Source: Mediterranea sp. (in: CFB group bacteria) (GTDB lineage: Bacteria > Bacteroidota > Bacteroidia > Bacteroidales > Bacteroidaceae). From it: a stretch of DNA of 64,000 bases. This document shows positions 24,402 through 32,525 of the stretch, in pieces. The position numbers and the translations under genes are program-made. Position 1 is the stretch's first letter. The number at the start of each line of letters is the position of its first letter. Below the pieces are notes generated by a model. The model was not told the DNA's origin. It ran no database searches and was given only the letters and a program-made list of their open reading frames with translations. Location: positions 33,908-97,907 of the forward strand of contig JAITSN010000045.1 of assembly GCA_031287715.1 (NCBI GenBank). Reading direction: 5' to 3'.

Positions 24402-25269
24402 ATTCTTGGGACTTTCGGTCCTGGCCCTTTACGCCGTCTCTTTATCCGCACAAACGCCGGTTCGTATATGGGAAGGCACAAAAGAAAAGGCAAAGGTGGA
24501 GCTTATACCCTGCATACCTTCTGTCGGCGAGGCGCATACCGCAGTCATCATCTGTCCGGGAGGAAGTTATTTCTGGCTTGACCGGGAAACGGAAGGAACA
24601 AAGGTTGCCGAATGGCTAAAACGCGCCGGCATTGCAGCTTTTGTCTTGAAATACCGCACGGCCGGCATTGCAGCCTTTATAACCCATTACCGCATAGCGT
24701 CTAAGGGCCATCAACATCCCGATATGATACGGGATATTCAACGGGCGATCCAGCTGCTGCGGGAAAATGCCCGCGAGTATAACATAAATCCGGAGCGGAT
24801 CGGAGTTATGGGATTCTCTGCGGGAGGACACTTGGCCATGTCTTCCGGAGTCTGTTTCAAAACCAATTTCATGGCTCCTTTAGGTATTATTCCCAACGTA
24901 TCCCTTCGTCCCGATTTTGTCGCTCCGGTTTATCCGGTAGTTACACTCTCGGACAAAAGATATGTGCATAAGCGATCCCGTCGCGGATTATTGGGCGAAT
25001 GGCGTAAGTCGAATCACAAGATGCGGGATTCTCTTTCCTTGGAAAAACAGATAACTGTCGATTGTCCGCCGGTATTTCTGATGAATTGCACGGACGACCC
25101 GGTAGTCCGCTACCAAAATTCCGTCTTGCTCGATTCCGCATTGACAGCCCGCCGTATTCCCCATAAATATATCCGGTATGAAAAGGGAGGACATGGCTTT
25201 GGCGCGGCCGAAGATAAATCCATTCCATGGGAAAGAGAGTTTCTCGATTGGTTAGACACTTTATTCTAA
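24394..25269 (+). CDS. Secreted alpha/beta hydrolase (esterase-like)
   Basis: A 291-aa protein: signal peptide 1-20 (LALYAVSLSAQ), oxyanion segment AVIICPGGSYFWLDRETEG, nucleophile elbow GFSAGG with Ser142, and a late GGHGFG whose His fits the catalytic triad; an Asp lies in NCTDDPVV. It resembles BD-FAE/acetyl-esterase-type hydrolases. In this setting it could cleave or transfer an ester of the polyene lipid. Residues about 75-97 contain a near-duplicate (AGIAAFVLKYRT followed by AGIAAFITHYRI), apparently a small in-frame duplication. ATG 24394 is chosen because the signal peptide starts there. Confidence 0.85.
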   Translation: MNRFLGLSVLALYAVSLSAQTPVRIWEGTKEKAKVELIPCIPSVGEAHTAVIICPGGSYFWLDRETEGTKVAEWLKRAGIAAFVLKYRTAGIAAFITHYRIASKGHQHPDMIRDIQRAIQLLRENAREYNINPERIGVMGFSAGGHLAMSSGVCFKTNFMAPLGIIPNVSLRPDFVAPVYPVVTLSDKRYVHKRSRRGLLGEWRKSNHKMRDSLSLEKQITVDCPPVFLMNCTDDPVVRYQNSVLLDSALTARRIPHKYIRYEKGGHGFGAAEDKSIPWEREFLDWLDTLF

Positions 25270-25277
25270 ATGCTATC

Positions 25278-26591
25278 ATGAATACAGATATTGAATTTAA
25301 AACCCCCGGAGAGATCAAGGCTTTTCAAGAAGAATTGCTGCACAAAGCGCTCGTCTATCTGAAAGAACATTCATCCTATTACCAACGGATGTTTGCTAAG
25401 CATGAAATAGCCATTGACGAAATCATCCATTTGGAGAACATCGTCAAGATCCCCTTTACGGAGAAGAAAGACCTGCAACTGTTCAATGAAGATTTCCTGT
25501 GCTGCCCCAAAGAAAAGATCATAGATTATATCACCACATCCGGAACATCGGGCGACCCCGTCACTTTCGGATGCACGGAAAAAGACCTGCAACGTCTGGC
25601 TTGGAATGAGAAAAAATCATTTGAATGTGCCGGCCTCCGCCCGGGGAACATATTACAGCTGATGACCACCATAGACAAACGGTTCATGGCAGGCTTAGCC
25701 TATTTTTTGGGCATCCGCGAACTTGGAGCAAGCATTATCCGTGTCGGAAACGGTATGCCCGAACTGCAATGGGATACCATCAGGAGAATCAAACCCGATA
25801 CCATCATGTGCGTTCCGTCATTCATCCTCAAACTGATACAGTATGCCGAAGAACACGGAATAGATTATAAAAACAGCAGCATACGCCGCATTATCGGCAT
25901 CGGTGAAGGACTTAGAGAACAGGATCTCAGCCTGAACCTGTTGGGAAAGCGAATCAAAGAAAAGTGGAACGTCGAACTGTTTGCCACCTACTCGTCTACC
26001 GAAATGGGAGCCACATTCTCCGAATGTGAATACGGCATGGGAGGGCATGTACATCCCGAACTGATCATCGTTGAGATCATAGGAAAAGATGACCTCCCTG
26101 TTCCCGACGGGGAAGTGGGAGAAATAGTCGTCACAACATTAGGCGTCGAAGGGATGCCGCTGCTTCGTTTCCGTACGGGAGACATGGCGGCCAAATGTGT
26201 GGAACAGTGCAAATGCGGCAGATATTCATACCGGCTCACCCCTTTGGTAGGCCGTAAGAATAACATGATAAAACTGAAAGGAACAACCCTTTATCCCCCT
26301 GCCATAAACGATGTGCTGGACAATACCGATTATATAGAGAACTATATCGTCATCGTTCGGGACAGCGAAGCCGGAACAGATGAAGTCATCGTCAAAGCCG
26401 GCCTGAAAAACCTGAAAGACCGGCCGGACTTTGACGTTATAAAAGACTTGAAAGACCGATTCCGCTCCCGTATCCGCGTAGCGCCTGTGATTGAGATCAT
26501 GCCGCCGGAAGAGATCCGGGAATTGAATTTCCCTTCCGTAAAAAGCCGTAAACCGGTTAAGTTCATCGATAATCGAAAACACAACATATGA
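25278..26591 (+). CDS. CapK/PaaK-type adenylate-forming ligase
   Basis: A 437-aa member of the phenylacetate-CoA ligase family: the phosphate-binding YITTSGTSGDPVTF (near residue 83), YSSTEMGATF (near 238), the adenylation motif RFRTGDMA (near 301), and LVGRKNNMIKLKGTTLYPPAI leading into the C-terminal lid. It is the best candidate for activating 4-coumarate (made by the lyase at the other end of the region) as acyl-AMP for loading on a carrier protein or CoA, the role of ApeH. It uses ATG 25278, and its stop overlaps the next start (ATGA at 26588-26591). Confidence 0.88.
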   Translation: MNTDIEFKTPGEIKAFQEELLHKALVYLKEHSSYYQRMFAKHEIAIDEIIHLENIVKIPFTEKKDLQLFNEDFLCCPKEKIIDYITTSGTSGDPVTFGCTEKDLQRLAWNEKKSFECAGLRPGNILQLMTTIDKRFMAGLAYFLGIRELGASIIRVGNGMPELQWDTIRRIKPDTIMCVPSFILKLIQYAEEHGIDYKNSSIRRIIGIGEGLREQDLSLNLLGKRIKEKWNVELFATYSSTEMGATFSECEYGMGGHVHPELIIVEIIGKDDLPVPDGEVGEIVVTTLGVEGMPLLRFRTGDMAAKCVEQCKCGRYSYRLTPLVGRKNNMIKLKGTTLYPPAINDVLDNTDYIENYIVIVRDSEAGTDEVIVKAGLKNLKDRPDFDVIKDLKDRFRSRIRVAPVIEIMPPEEIRELNFPSVKSRKPVKFIDNRKHNI

Positions 26592-27712
26592 AAGATCCGA
26601 AATTCGACGACATCCGTCCCTACTACGAAGAAGAAATACCGGCAGCCATGCAACGCATAGCCGAAAGCCCGTTCTTCCCCCTGCTGGCCTCGTATGTTTA
26701 TCCGGAGCAGAACATGGAAACCGTTCGCGAAATGCTGAAAAGCTTCCGAACAATCGCAGATTTCCAATTGGAAGTCATGCGCTGCGTCACCGAACAGGTA
26801 ATAGCAAAAAGCATCACCGGATTTTCCTACCATGGCGTAGAACAGTTAGACCCCGGCAAGCGCTATCTTTTTGTTTCCAATCACCGGGATATAATGCTCG
26901 ACTCCTGCCTGCTCCAATACATCCTCTATAAGAACGGCCACGAAACCACCGAAATAACCTTTGGCAGCAACCTGATGAGCAACCCCATCGTCATTGACAT
27001 CGGCAAATCCAACAAAATGTTCAGAGTAGAACGGGGCGGAAGCATGAAAGACTTTTATAAGAACGCACTGCATCTCTCCGAATACATACGCCATGTGCTG
27101 ACGGAGAAAGATCAATCCGTATGGATCGCGCAACGTAACGGACGAACCAAAGACGGAAACGACAGCACAGACCAGGGCATCATCAAAATGTTCTGCATGA
27201 GCAAACCCCAAGACAAGATAAAAGCATTGTCCGAACTGAACATCATTCCCGTCTCCGTCTCCTACGAATGGGAATCCTGTGATATTTTAAAGACCCTCGA
27301 ACTCTACGGATCAAGACACACAAAGTATATCAAGAAACCCGGCGAAGACCTCAACAGCATCCTGACCGGCATCATCCAACCCAAAGGAAAAGTACACATT
27401 GAATTTTGCCGCCAACTGACGGAAGACGACCTGATTGCCTTCGACGGGAACACAAATAACGAATACCACAAAAATGTAGCCGCCTTGCTTGACAAAAGAA
27501 TCCATTCAGGCTATCACCTTACGCCCAACAATTATATCGCACACGATCTACGCTACGGACACGAACAACACCGCAGCCATTATACCGGACAACAAAAACA
27601 GACCTTCATAAATTATATGGATCGTTTCAATGCATACGAAGATTGCGATACGGACGCCCTGAAAGACATCTTTTTAAGCATTTACGCCAATCCCGTCAAT
27701 CATAAAGCCTGA
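26588..27712 (+). CDS. Glycerolipid acyltransferase-like protein
   Basis: A 374-aa protein of the PlsB/PlsC superfamily. The active-site block reads VSNHRDIMLDS (His-x5-Asp here, one residue longer than the classical HX4D), followed by FGSNLMSNPIVIDIGKSNKMFRVERGG and IAQRNGRTKDG, which correspond to acceptor-binding blocks. No clear membrane segment. It likely acylates a lipid or glycerol-type acceptor. It is flanked by ATGA overlap upstream and a one-base overlap with the next acyltransferase, so the two are translated together. Confidence 0.82.
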   Translation: MKDPKFDDIRPYYEEEIPAAMQRIAESPFFPLLASYVYPEQNMETVREMLKSFRTIADFQLEVMRCVTEQVIAKSITGFSYHGVEQLDPGKRYLFVSNHRDIMLDSCLLQYILYKNGHETTEITFGSNLMSNPIVIDIGKSNKMFRVERGGSMKDFYKNALHLSEYIRHVLTEKDQSVWIAQRNGRTKDGNDSTDQGIIKMFCMSKPQDKIKALSELNIIPVSVSYEWESCDILKTLELYGSRHTKYIKKPGEDLNSILTGIIQPKGKVHIEFCRQLTEDDLIAFDGNTNNEYHKNVAALLDKRIHSGYHLTPNNYIAHDLRYGHEQHRSHYTGQQKQTFINYMDRFNAYEDCDTDALKDIFLSIYANPVNHKA

Positions 27713-28869
27713 TGGACAAAATAAAGAACCCTTATACGGATCTGCCCGTTACGGTACGGCGTGTTTTATGCTCAGTCGTATCTGCTACAGCATATCTGTT
27801 GGAAGTTCTTTCCGCCATCCTGTTAGGAGGAGTCTTGTTCGGCATGGGGAAGAAGACCGACAAAAAAAGATCTTTCTATCATCGCTACATCCATATCATC
27901 TACCGCTTCAATACAAGATTCATGCCCGGTGTGAAATACCATATCGAAAACAAATCCAACGAAACATTCCGCAAAGGGGCCATCATGATATGCAACCACC
28001 AATCTTTCCTGGATTCGGTATGCCTGCTCATCCTTAGCCCCAAGATCCTTATCGTTACCGGCGACAAAGTATGGCAAAACAGAATTATCCATAAGATACT
28101 CAGCTTTGCCGATTTCTATCCCATCTCAAGAGGGATCGAAAACAGCATTCCCGTCTTTGAAGAATATATCGGCAAAGGATACTCCATTGCGATATTCCCC
28201 GAAGGCGAACAATCCCAAACCTGTTCCATTTTGCGGTTTCACCGGGGCGCATTTTACCTGGCGGAACAATTAAAAAGCGACATCCTGCCCGTTTTTATCC
28301 ACGGCGTCGGCCATGTCCTGCCCAAAGGATGCCATTGGATAAACAACGGAGCGATCTTCATCGAGATCGGCCAACGCATCACCCCGGAAGACACGCAGTA
28401 CGGAGAAAATTACCCGGCGCGCACAAAAAATATCCGCCACTACTACCGCTCACATTACAAAACACTTTGCCACCGGATAGAAACCGCCCATTATTTTAAT
28501 AACTGCATCGTAAGCCTGTATGGCCATTTGGGCCTGTCCGTACAAAGAAAGGTCAGCCGGTTGTTCAACCGCCACGCCGGCTTTTCCAAATGGGTCGACA
28601 TATCTTATGATGAAGAAACCCTCATCATTCTGAATGACGAATATGGCGCCATCGGTTTACTCTTCGCCTTAGTCCATCCGGACAAACAAATCATCACAAC
28701 AGACAACCACCGCCGTCTCCGCGCTTTAATGCACCGCTGCAAGAGCTTACCCAAAAACATCGAACCGCTCGGAGAGACCATCACCGACTTTTCTTTGTTG
28801 AAAAGCGCTAAGATCTTCGTCTTCAAGCCAACCCTCGAAAACGCTTTGCAATTAACAATGAACAATTGA
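27712..28869 (+). CDS. PlsC-like acyltransferase with C-terminal Rossmann-like domain
   Basis: A 385-aa protein: N-terminal TM (about residues 15-42), acyltransferase domain with HX4D in NHQSFLD near residue 99 and FPEGEQSQ near 162 (Arg of the usual FPEGTRS replaced by Gln), then a C-terminal domain (about 290-380) with LLFALVHPDKQIITTD. The whole protein is collinear with the last third of the exporter fusion at 15447: both share DILPVFIHGVGHVLPK and the FALVH element. It is the last gene of the aryl-polyene region. Confidence 0.87.
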   Translation: MDKIKNPYTDLPVTVRRVLCSVVSATAYLLEVLSAILLGGVLFGMGKKTDKKRSFYHRYIHIIYRFNTRFMPGVKYHIENKSNETFRKGAIMICNHQSFLDSVCLLILSPKILIVTGDKVWQNRIIHKILSFADFYPISRGIENSIPVFEEYIGKGYSIAIFPEGEQSQTCSILRFHRGAFYLAEQLKSDILPVFIHGVGHVLPKGCHWINNGAIFIEIGQRITPEDTQYGENYPARTKNIRHYYRSHYKTLCHRIETAHYFNNCIVSLYGHLGLSVQRKVSRLFNRHAGFSKWVDISYDEETLIILNDEYGAIGLLFALVHPDKQIITTDNHRRLRALMHRCKSLPKNIEPLGETITDFSLLKSAKIFVFKPTLENALQLTMNN

Positions 28870-28909
28870 CAATAAACAATTGACAGTTGGCAATGAACAA
28901 CTGACAATT
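28863..28909 (+). repeat. CAATTGACA short repeats after the last acyltransferase
   Basis: CAATTGACA occurs at 28863-28871 and 28877-28885, with CAACTGACA at 28898-28906. Related short repeats follow carB at 48879-48934. Their purpose is unknown. Confidence 0.6.
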
Positions 28910-28916
28910 AGCTAAT

Positions 28917-28975
28917 CCGCAGGCAAATGGTAAATCGTAAATGATAAATGGTAAATGTTTGGGCGTTGCCTGCGG
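28917..28975 (+). other. Inverted repeat CCGCAGGCAA / TTGCCTGCGG
   Basis: Perfect 10-bp arms at 28917-28926 and 28966-28975 enclose a 39-nt loop with several TAAATG-type repeats. It could end the long transcript from the aryl-polyene region, although no T tract follows. Confidence 0.5.
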
Positions 28976-29053
28976 CCCGAGCCATCCGCTGCAAGTCCTC
29001 GCTTCGCTTCGCTCGTTCCGGGCTTTCCGCTGCTGTCTCTAACGCGGCTGCGC
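28958..29053. repeat. Bacteroidetes-type dispersed intergenic element
   Basis: The stretch from TTGGGCGTTGCC to CTCTAACGCGGCTGCGC has GCGTT/AACGC ends and a GC-rich interior (CTTCGCTTCGCTCGTTCC). It resembles an intergenic repeat seen in many Bacteroidetes genomes (from memory). TTGGGCGTTGCC also occurs at 33498-33509. Confidence 0.45.
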
Positions 29054-29097
29054 GTCTTTGTGAAACCAAAAAACGGCATTATCTTTTAAAAAAAGCG

Positions 29098-29670
29098 CTT
29101 CGACGCCGTCTAAGCGCCGTTACCTTTTGGGGAAAGCGCTTCGACGCCGTCGAAATGCCGTTACCTTTTGGGGAAAACGCTTCGACGCCGTCGAAATGCC
29201 GTTACCTTTTGGGGAAAACGCTTCGACGCCGTCGAAAAGCCGTTACCTTTTGGGGAAATCATTTCGACGCCGTCTAAGCGCCGTCACCTTTTGGGGAAAT
29301 CATTTCGACGCCGTCTAAGCGCCGTTACCTTTTGGGGAAATCATTTCGACGCCGTCGAAATGCCGTTACCTTTTGGGGAAAACGCTTCGACGCCGTCGAA
29401 ATGCCGTTACCTTTTGGGGAAATCATTTCGACGCCGTCTAAGCGCCATTACATGTTTGAAAAAGCATTTTCGACGTCAACAAAACGTCATTACATGTTTG
29501 AAAAAGCATTTTCGACGTCAACAAAGCGTCATTACATGTTTGAAAAAGCATTTTTGACGTCAACAAAGCGTCATTACATGTTTGAAAAAGCATTTTCGAC
29601 GTCAACAAAACGTCATTACATGTTTGAAAAAGCATTTTCGACGTCAACAAAGCGTCATTACATTTTTGGG
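29098..29670 (+). repeat. 41/42-bp tandem repeat array with palindromic core
   Basis: Nine 41-bp units start at 29098, 29139, 29180, 29221, 29262, 29303, 29344, 29385 and 29426; most contain the near-palindrome TTCGACGCCGTCGAA or TCGACGCCGTCTAAG, and all but the last end in CCTTTTGGGGAAA. The ninth unit is a hybrid: it begins like the first type and ends TACATGTTTGAAAAAGCA. Then come four 42-bp units of the second type (29467, 29509, 29551, 29593) with TCGACGTCAACAAA, and a partial one at 29635. A decayed unit precedes the array. No unique spacers, so not CRISPR. Together with the elements before it this fills the 855-bp gene-free gap to hemW. Confidence 0.95.
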
Positions 29671-29694
29671 AATGGCGAAACGGTAAATTTCAAG

Positions 29695-29702
29695 TATCTT
29701 TG
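29695..29702 (+). promoter_or_regulatory. -7 box of hemW
   Basis: TATCTTTG, a perfect TAnnTTTG match, lies 22 bp before the ATG of hemW and directly after the tandem array. TTTTG at 29664-29668 is somewhat too far (26 bp) to be a standard -33 element. Confidence 0.5.
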
Positions 29703-29724
29703 TTTTCTATAATTTCTTTTTGTT

Positions 29725-30852
29725 ATGGCCGGTATCTACATACATGTTCCGTTTTGCAGGACGAGATGCATCTATTGCGATTTTTATTCTACGACCCGGC
29801 CTGAGTTGAAAGATTGTTATGTCAAGGCTTTATGTCAAGAGCTTGAGTCGCGGAAGGATTACCTGGAAAAGCCTGTTGAGACGATTTATTTCGGCGGCGG
29901 AACTCCTTCGCTGCTTGGGCCGGATGATTTCGGGCAGATATTCGATACAATTGACCGGGTGTACGGCATGGAACACAGCCAAGAGGTTACGCTTGAGGCT
30001 AATCCGGACGATTTGACGCCGGAATATTTGCAGGCTCTTTCGCAACTTCCTTTTAACCGGATCAGTATAGGTATACAGACGTTTGACGAGGCAGTTCTGG
30101 CGCTGTTGAAACGCCGCCATTCTTCGTCGCAAGCTATCCGGGCGGTAGAAGATGCCCGTTCGTTCGGTTTCAGGAATATCAGCGTAGATCTTATTTACGG
30201 ATTGCCCGGCGAAACGTTGGAAAGCTGGGCCAATGATCTTTCGCAGGTCATTGCGCTTCATCCGGAACATATATCGGCTTATCATCTGACGTATGAAGAA
30301 GGTACGCCTTTGTATCGTATGTTGCAAGAGAATCGGGTGGGGGAGGTCAGCGAAGATAATAGCTTGCTTTTTTTCTCGGAACTGATCCGGCGGTTGTCCG
30401 GTGCCGGATATGAGCAATACGAGATTTCTAATTTTTGTTTGCCCGGCTACTGTTCGCTGCATAATTCTTCGTATTGGAAGGGCGTGTGTTATTTGGGTTG
30501 CGGCCCGTCGGCCCATTCTTTTAACGGTATGTCAAGGGAGTGGAATGTTTCGTCGCTTCATTTGTATCTAAAGGGGATGGAAAAGGGGGAACGCAACTGT
30601 AAAATGGAATGGCTCGACAGTACTGCCCGTTATAATGATTTGGTTGTAACGGCTTTGCGAACCATATGGGGGCTTTCGCTGACGCAGTTGGAAAAAGAGT
30701 TTGGGCAGGCGTATCTGAATTATACTTTGCGAAATGCGCGGAAGTATTTGGATTGTGGATGGTTGGTAATAGAAAAAGACCACCTCCGGCTTACGCCGGA
30801 AGGGGTCTTTGTATCGGATGGTATAATGAGCGACCTTCTTTGGGTGGATTAG
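29725..30852 (+). CDS. hemW: HemW-like radical SAM protein (heme chaperone; formerly called HemN-like)
   Basis: A 375-aa radical SAM protein starting MAGIYIHVPFC with the cluster motif CRTRCIYC (Cys11, Cys15, Cys18), then IYFGGGTPS, the HemW/HemN-specific EANPDDLTPEYL, RISIGIQTF, and a C-terminal winged-helix (HemN_C) region. The CxxxCxxC without a fourth nearby Cys and the short N-terminus fit HemW, a heme-trafficking protein, rather than oxygen-independent coproporphyrinogen oxidase. Its stop codon (30850-30852) interlocks with that of the convergent TPR gene. Confidence 0.9.
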   Translation: MAGIYIHVPFCRTRCIYCDFYSTTRPELKDCYVKALCQELESRKDYLEKPVETIYFGGGTPSLLGPDDFGQIFDTIDRVYGMEHSQEVTLEANPDDLTPEYLQALSQLPFNRISIGIQTFDEAVLALLKRRHSSSQAIRAVEDARSFGFRNISVDLIYGLPGETLESWANDLSQVIALHPEHISAYHLTYEEGTPLYRMLQENRVGEVSEDNSLLFFSELIRRLSGAGYEQYEISNFCLPGYCSLHNSSYWKGVCYLGCGPSAHSFNGMSREWNVSSLHLYLKGMEKGERNCKMEWLDSTARYNDLVVTALRTIWGLSLTQLEKEFGQAYLNYTLRNARKYLDCGWLVIEKDHLRLTPEGVFVSDGIMSDLLWVD

Positions 30853-32516
30853 TTCGCGTTCATAAATTCGATTTCGTCTAAGCGTTCCTGCAGATCGAAG
30901 TCTACGATGAGTTTCTTTATTTCGGCGTCGCGCATACAGCGGTATATCAGGGATGTATCCAGCTCGCAGGCTTTTTCCAGGCTTGTCACGGCTTCTGTTT
31001 TCAATTCTATGCGCGAGCTTACAAGGGCATTAAGGTAGAGTGCCAATGCGGTTTGCGGCAGGCGTTTCAACAGGGTGTATGCTTGCTGGTTGTATCCTTG
31101 ACAGGCTAAACTGAGTGCCATGTTGTAGTCGTTGTAATCGCCCAGCAGTTTCATCGCTTCCACGTAGTCGCGGTTGATCAGCGAGTTGAATCCTTCGCGG
31201 TATGTGGCGTCGGCGGCGTTCCGTTCAAGCAATGTGCTGTCTGCCAATTCTTCCAGCGAAGAGATCAGGTAGCTCAGCGTATCTGTCCGGGGCAACGTAT
31301 AGCCTGAATTGTCTACCGCGTCGATGCGTCCCTTCAGGTGAACCCGCAGCGCTTTCATGCCTGCTTCTACCGGATATTCCTGCGTATAGAGATAGGTGAA
31401 GTCCTGCGGTTCGTTCAGGGTGATGCTGTATTTCACGTTTTCCATGTAGGCGTAAGGTACTTCATTTTGAAAGGCGTAGTCGCGCAGGCTGTCTTTCATT
31501 TCGTTCATCACGATGTCATCAAAGAAATAGCGGTGTTTGGCGATGTTGATCGAGTCCAGCTCTGTTACGGCGTAGTTTTGTACTTCCGTCTGGCGTGTGC
31601 CCGAAGAGAACAGGTCTTTGTATTTCTTAGGCACTGTTTTGGCTACGATCTTGCGGTCTATTTTGAAGAAGGGGTCTTTTTTGACGCGCTTTGTGAATTT
31701 CTTGTGATAGGCGCCGGCTGTACCCACCGTATCCAGCTTCTGCGTCATTTTGACGATGGCGGCATAGTTGCCTTCCCGTTGGTATTTATGGTATAGGTTT
31801 CTATACTTCATTTCCCGGCGCGAGTTGAAGAAGTTGTAACGGGCCTGCATTCTGTTGTACCATTCCCAATAGTTGGCCACCCGGTCGTATTCTTTTGTAT
31901 AGAGTCCCCAGTACAGGTCTTGCCGGCGGCGCATGTCTTCCTCGATGCCTTTCTTGTCTAAGAATACTTTGTTGTAGTCTTCTTCGGGAACAATGGTTGT
32001 CAGGTATGCATCGTAATTCTGATAGTCGTCCCGTTGCTTTTCTATAAAGTTTTTACCCAGCAGCACGACATGTTCAAGCAGTACGGTGGTATCTCCGTAC
32101 ATCAGTTCGGGCGTTAGCTGCATCCGGTAATCATGCGAGATCAGTTCCTTGGGCACCCGGATAACAAAATCGACGTTCACGTGTCCTTCACGGACGGATG
32201 TGAAGCGGATCTTGGAAGCGATCGTCACTCCGGAAAGGTTGTATACTTTGCTTGTATCCACTCGCGTTGTATCTTCTATCTTATCGGCTTCCGTGTCTTC
32301 TTCCGAACGGGCGCTGTACGTAACTTGTTCGCTCAGTACCGCTCCTCCCATTTCGTTTGTCCTGTCGGCCGGATAGGATATATTCACCCTTTTATATTGC
32401 ATAAACAAGTGTTCTGTCATGATAGCCGGCCGTTGCGTGTAGCAAGAGTAAGCAATAGCCGGCAGGGCGCTTATTATTGCAGCTGATTTCAGAAGTTGTT
32501 TTATTGATCCTTTCAT
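30849..32516 (-). CDS. TPR-containing lipoprotein-like protein
   Basis: A 555-aa secreted protein. The N-terminal hydrophobic stretch ends IAYSCYTQ, a Bacteroidetes-style lipobox with Cys near residue 25, so lipid anchoring is likely. The centre is charged with many Tyr/Arg (YWEWYNRMQARYNFFNSRREMKYR), and the C-terminal 140 residues show TPR-like helix pairs (NALVSSRIELKTEAVTSLEKACELD). No enzymatic motif. ATG 32516 is preferred to a TTG at 32525. It lies 9 nt after the DUF3575 gene, forming a two-gene operon, a pairing consistent with an outer-membrane/fimbrial accessory role. Confidence 0.83.
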   Translation of the reverse strand: MKGSIKQLLKSAAIISALPAIAYSCYTQRPAIMTEHLFMQYKRVNISYPADRTNEMGGAVLSEQVTYSARSEEDTEADKIEDTTRVDTSKVYNLSGVTIASKIRFTSVREGHVNVDFVIRVPKELISHDYRMQLTPELMYGDTTVLLEHVVLLGKNFIEKQRDDYQNYDAYLTTIVPEEDYNKVFLDKKGIEEDMRRRQDLYWGLYTKEYDRVANYWEWYNRMQARYNFFNSRREMKYRNLYHKYQREGNYAAIVKMTQKLDTVGTAGAYHKKFTKRVKKDPFFKIDRKIVAKTVPKKYKDLFSSGTRQTEVQNYAVTELDSINIAKHRYFFDDIVMNEMKDSLRDYAFQNEVPYAYMENVKYSITLNEPQDFTYLYTQEYPVEAGMKALRVHLKGRIDAVDNSGYTLPRTDTLSYLISSLEELADSTLLERNAADATYREGFNSLINRDYVEAMKLLGDYNDYNMALSLACQGYNQQAYTLLKRLPQTALALYLNALVSSRIELKTEAVTSLEKACELDTSLIYRCMRDAEIKKLIVDFDLQERLDEIEFMNAN

Positions 32517-32525
32517 CTTTTTCAA

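Noticed and set aside
29168-29712. Open frames with 13-14-residue repeats (KHYMFEKAFSTST) over the tandem array
   Set aside because: The 42-bp units keep one frame open automatically; the repeats read through in several frames and both strands, and no start signal or family supports a protein.
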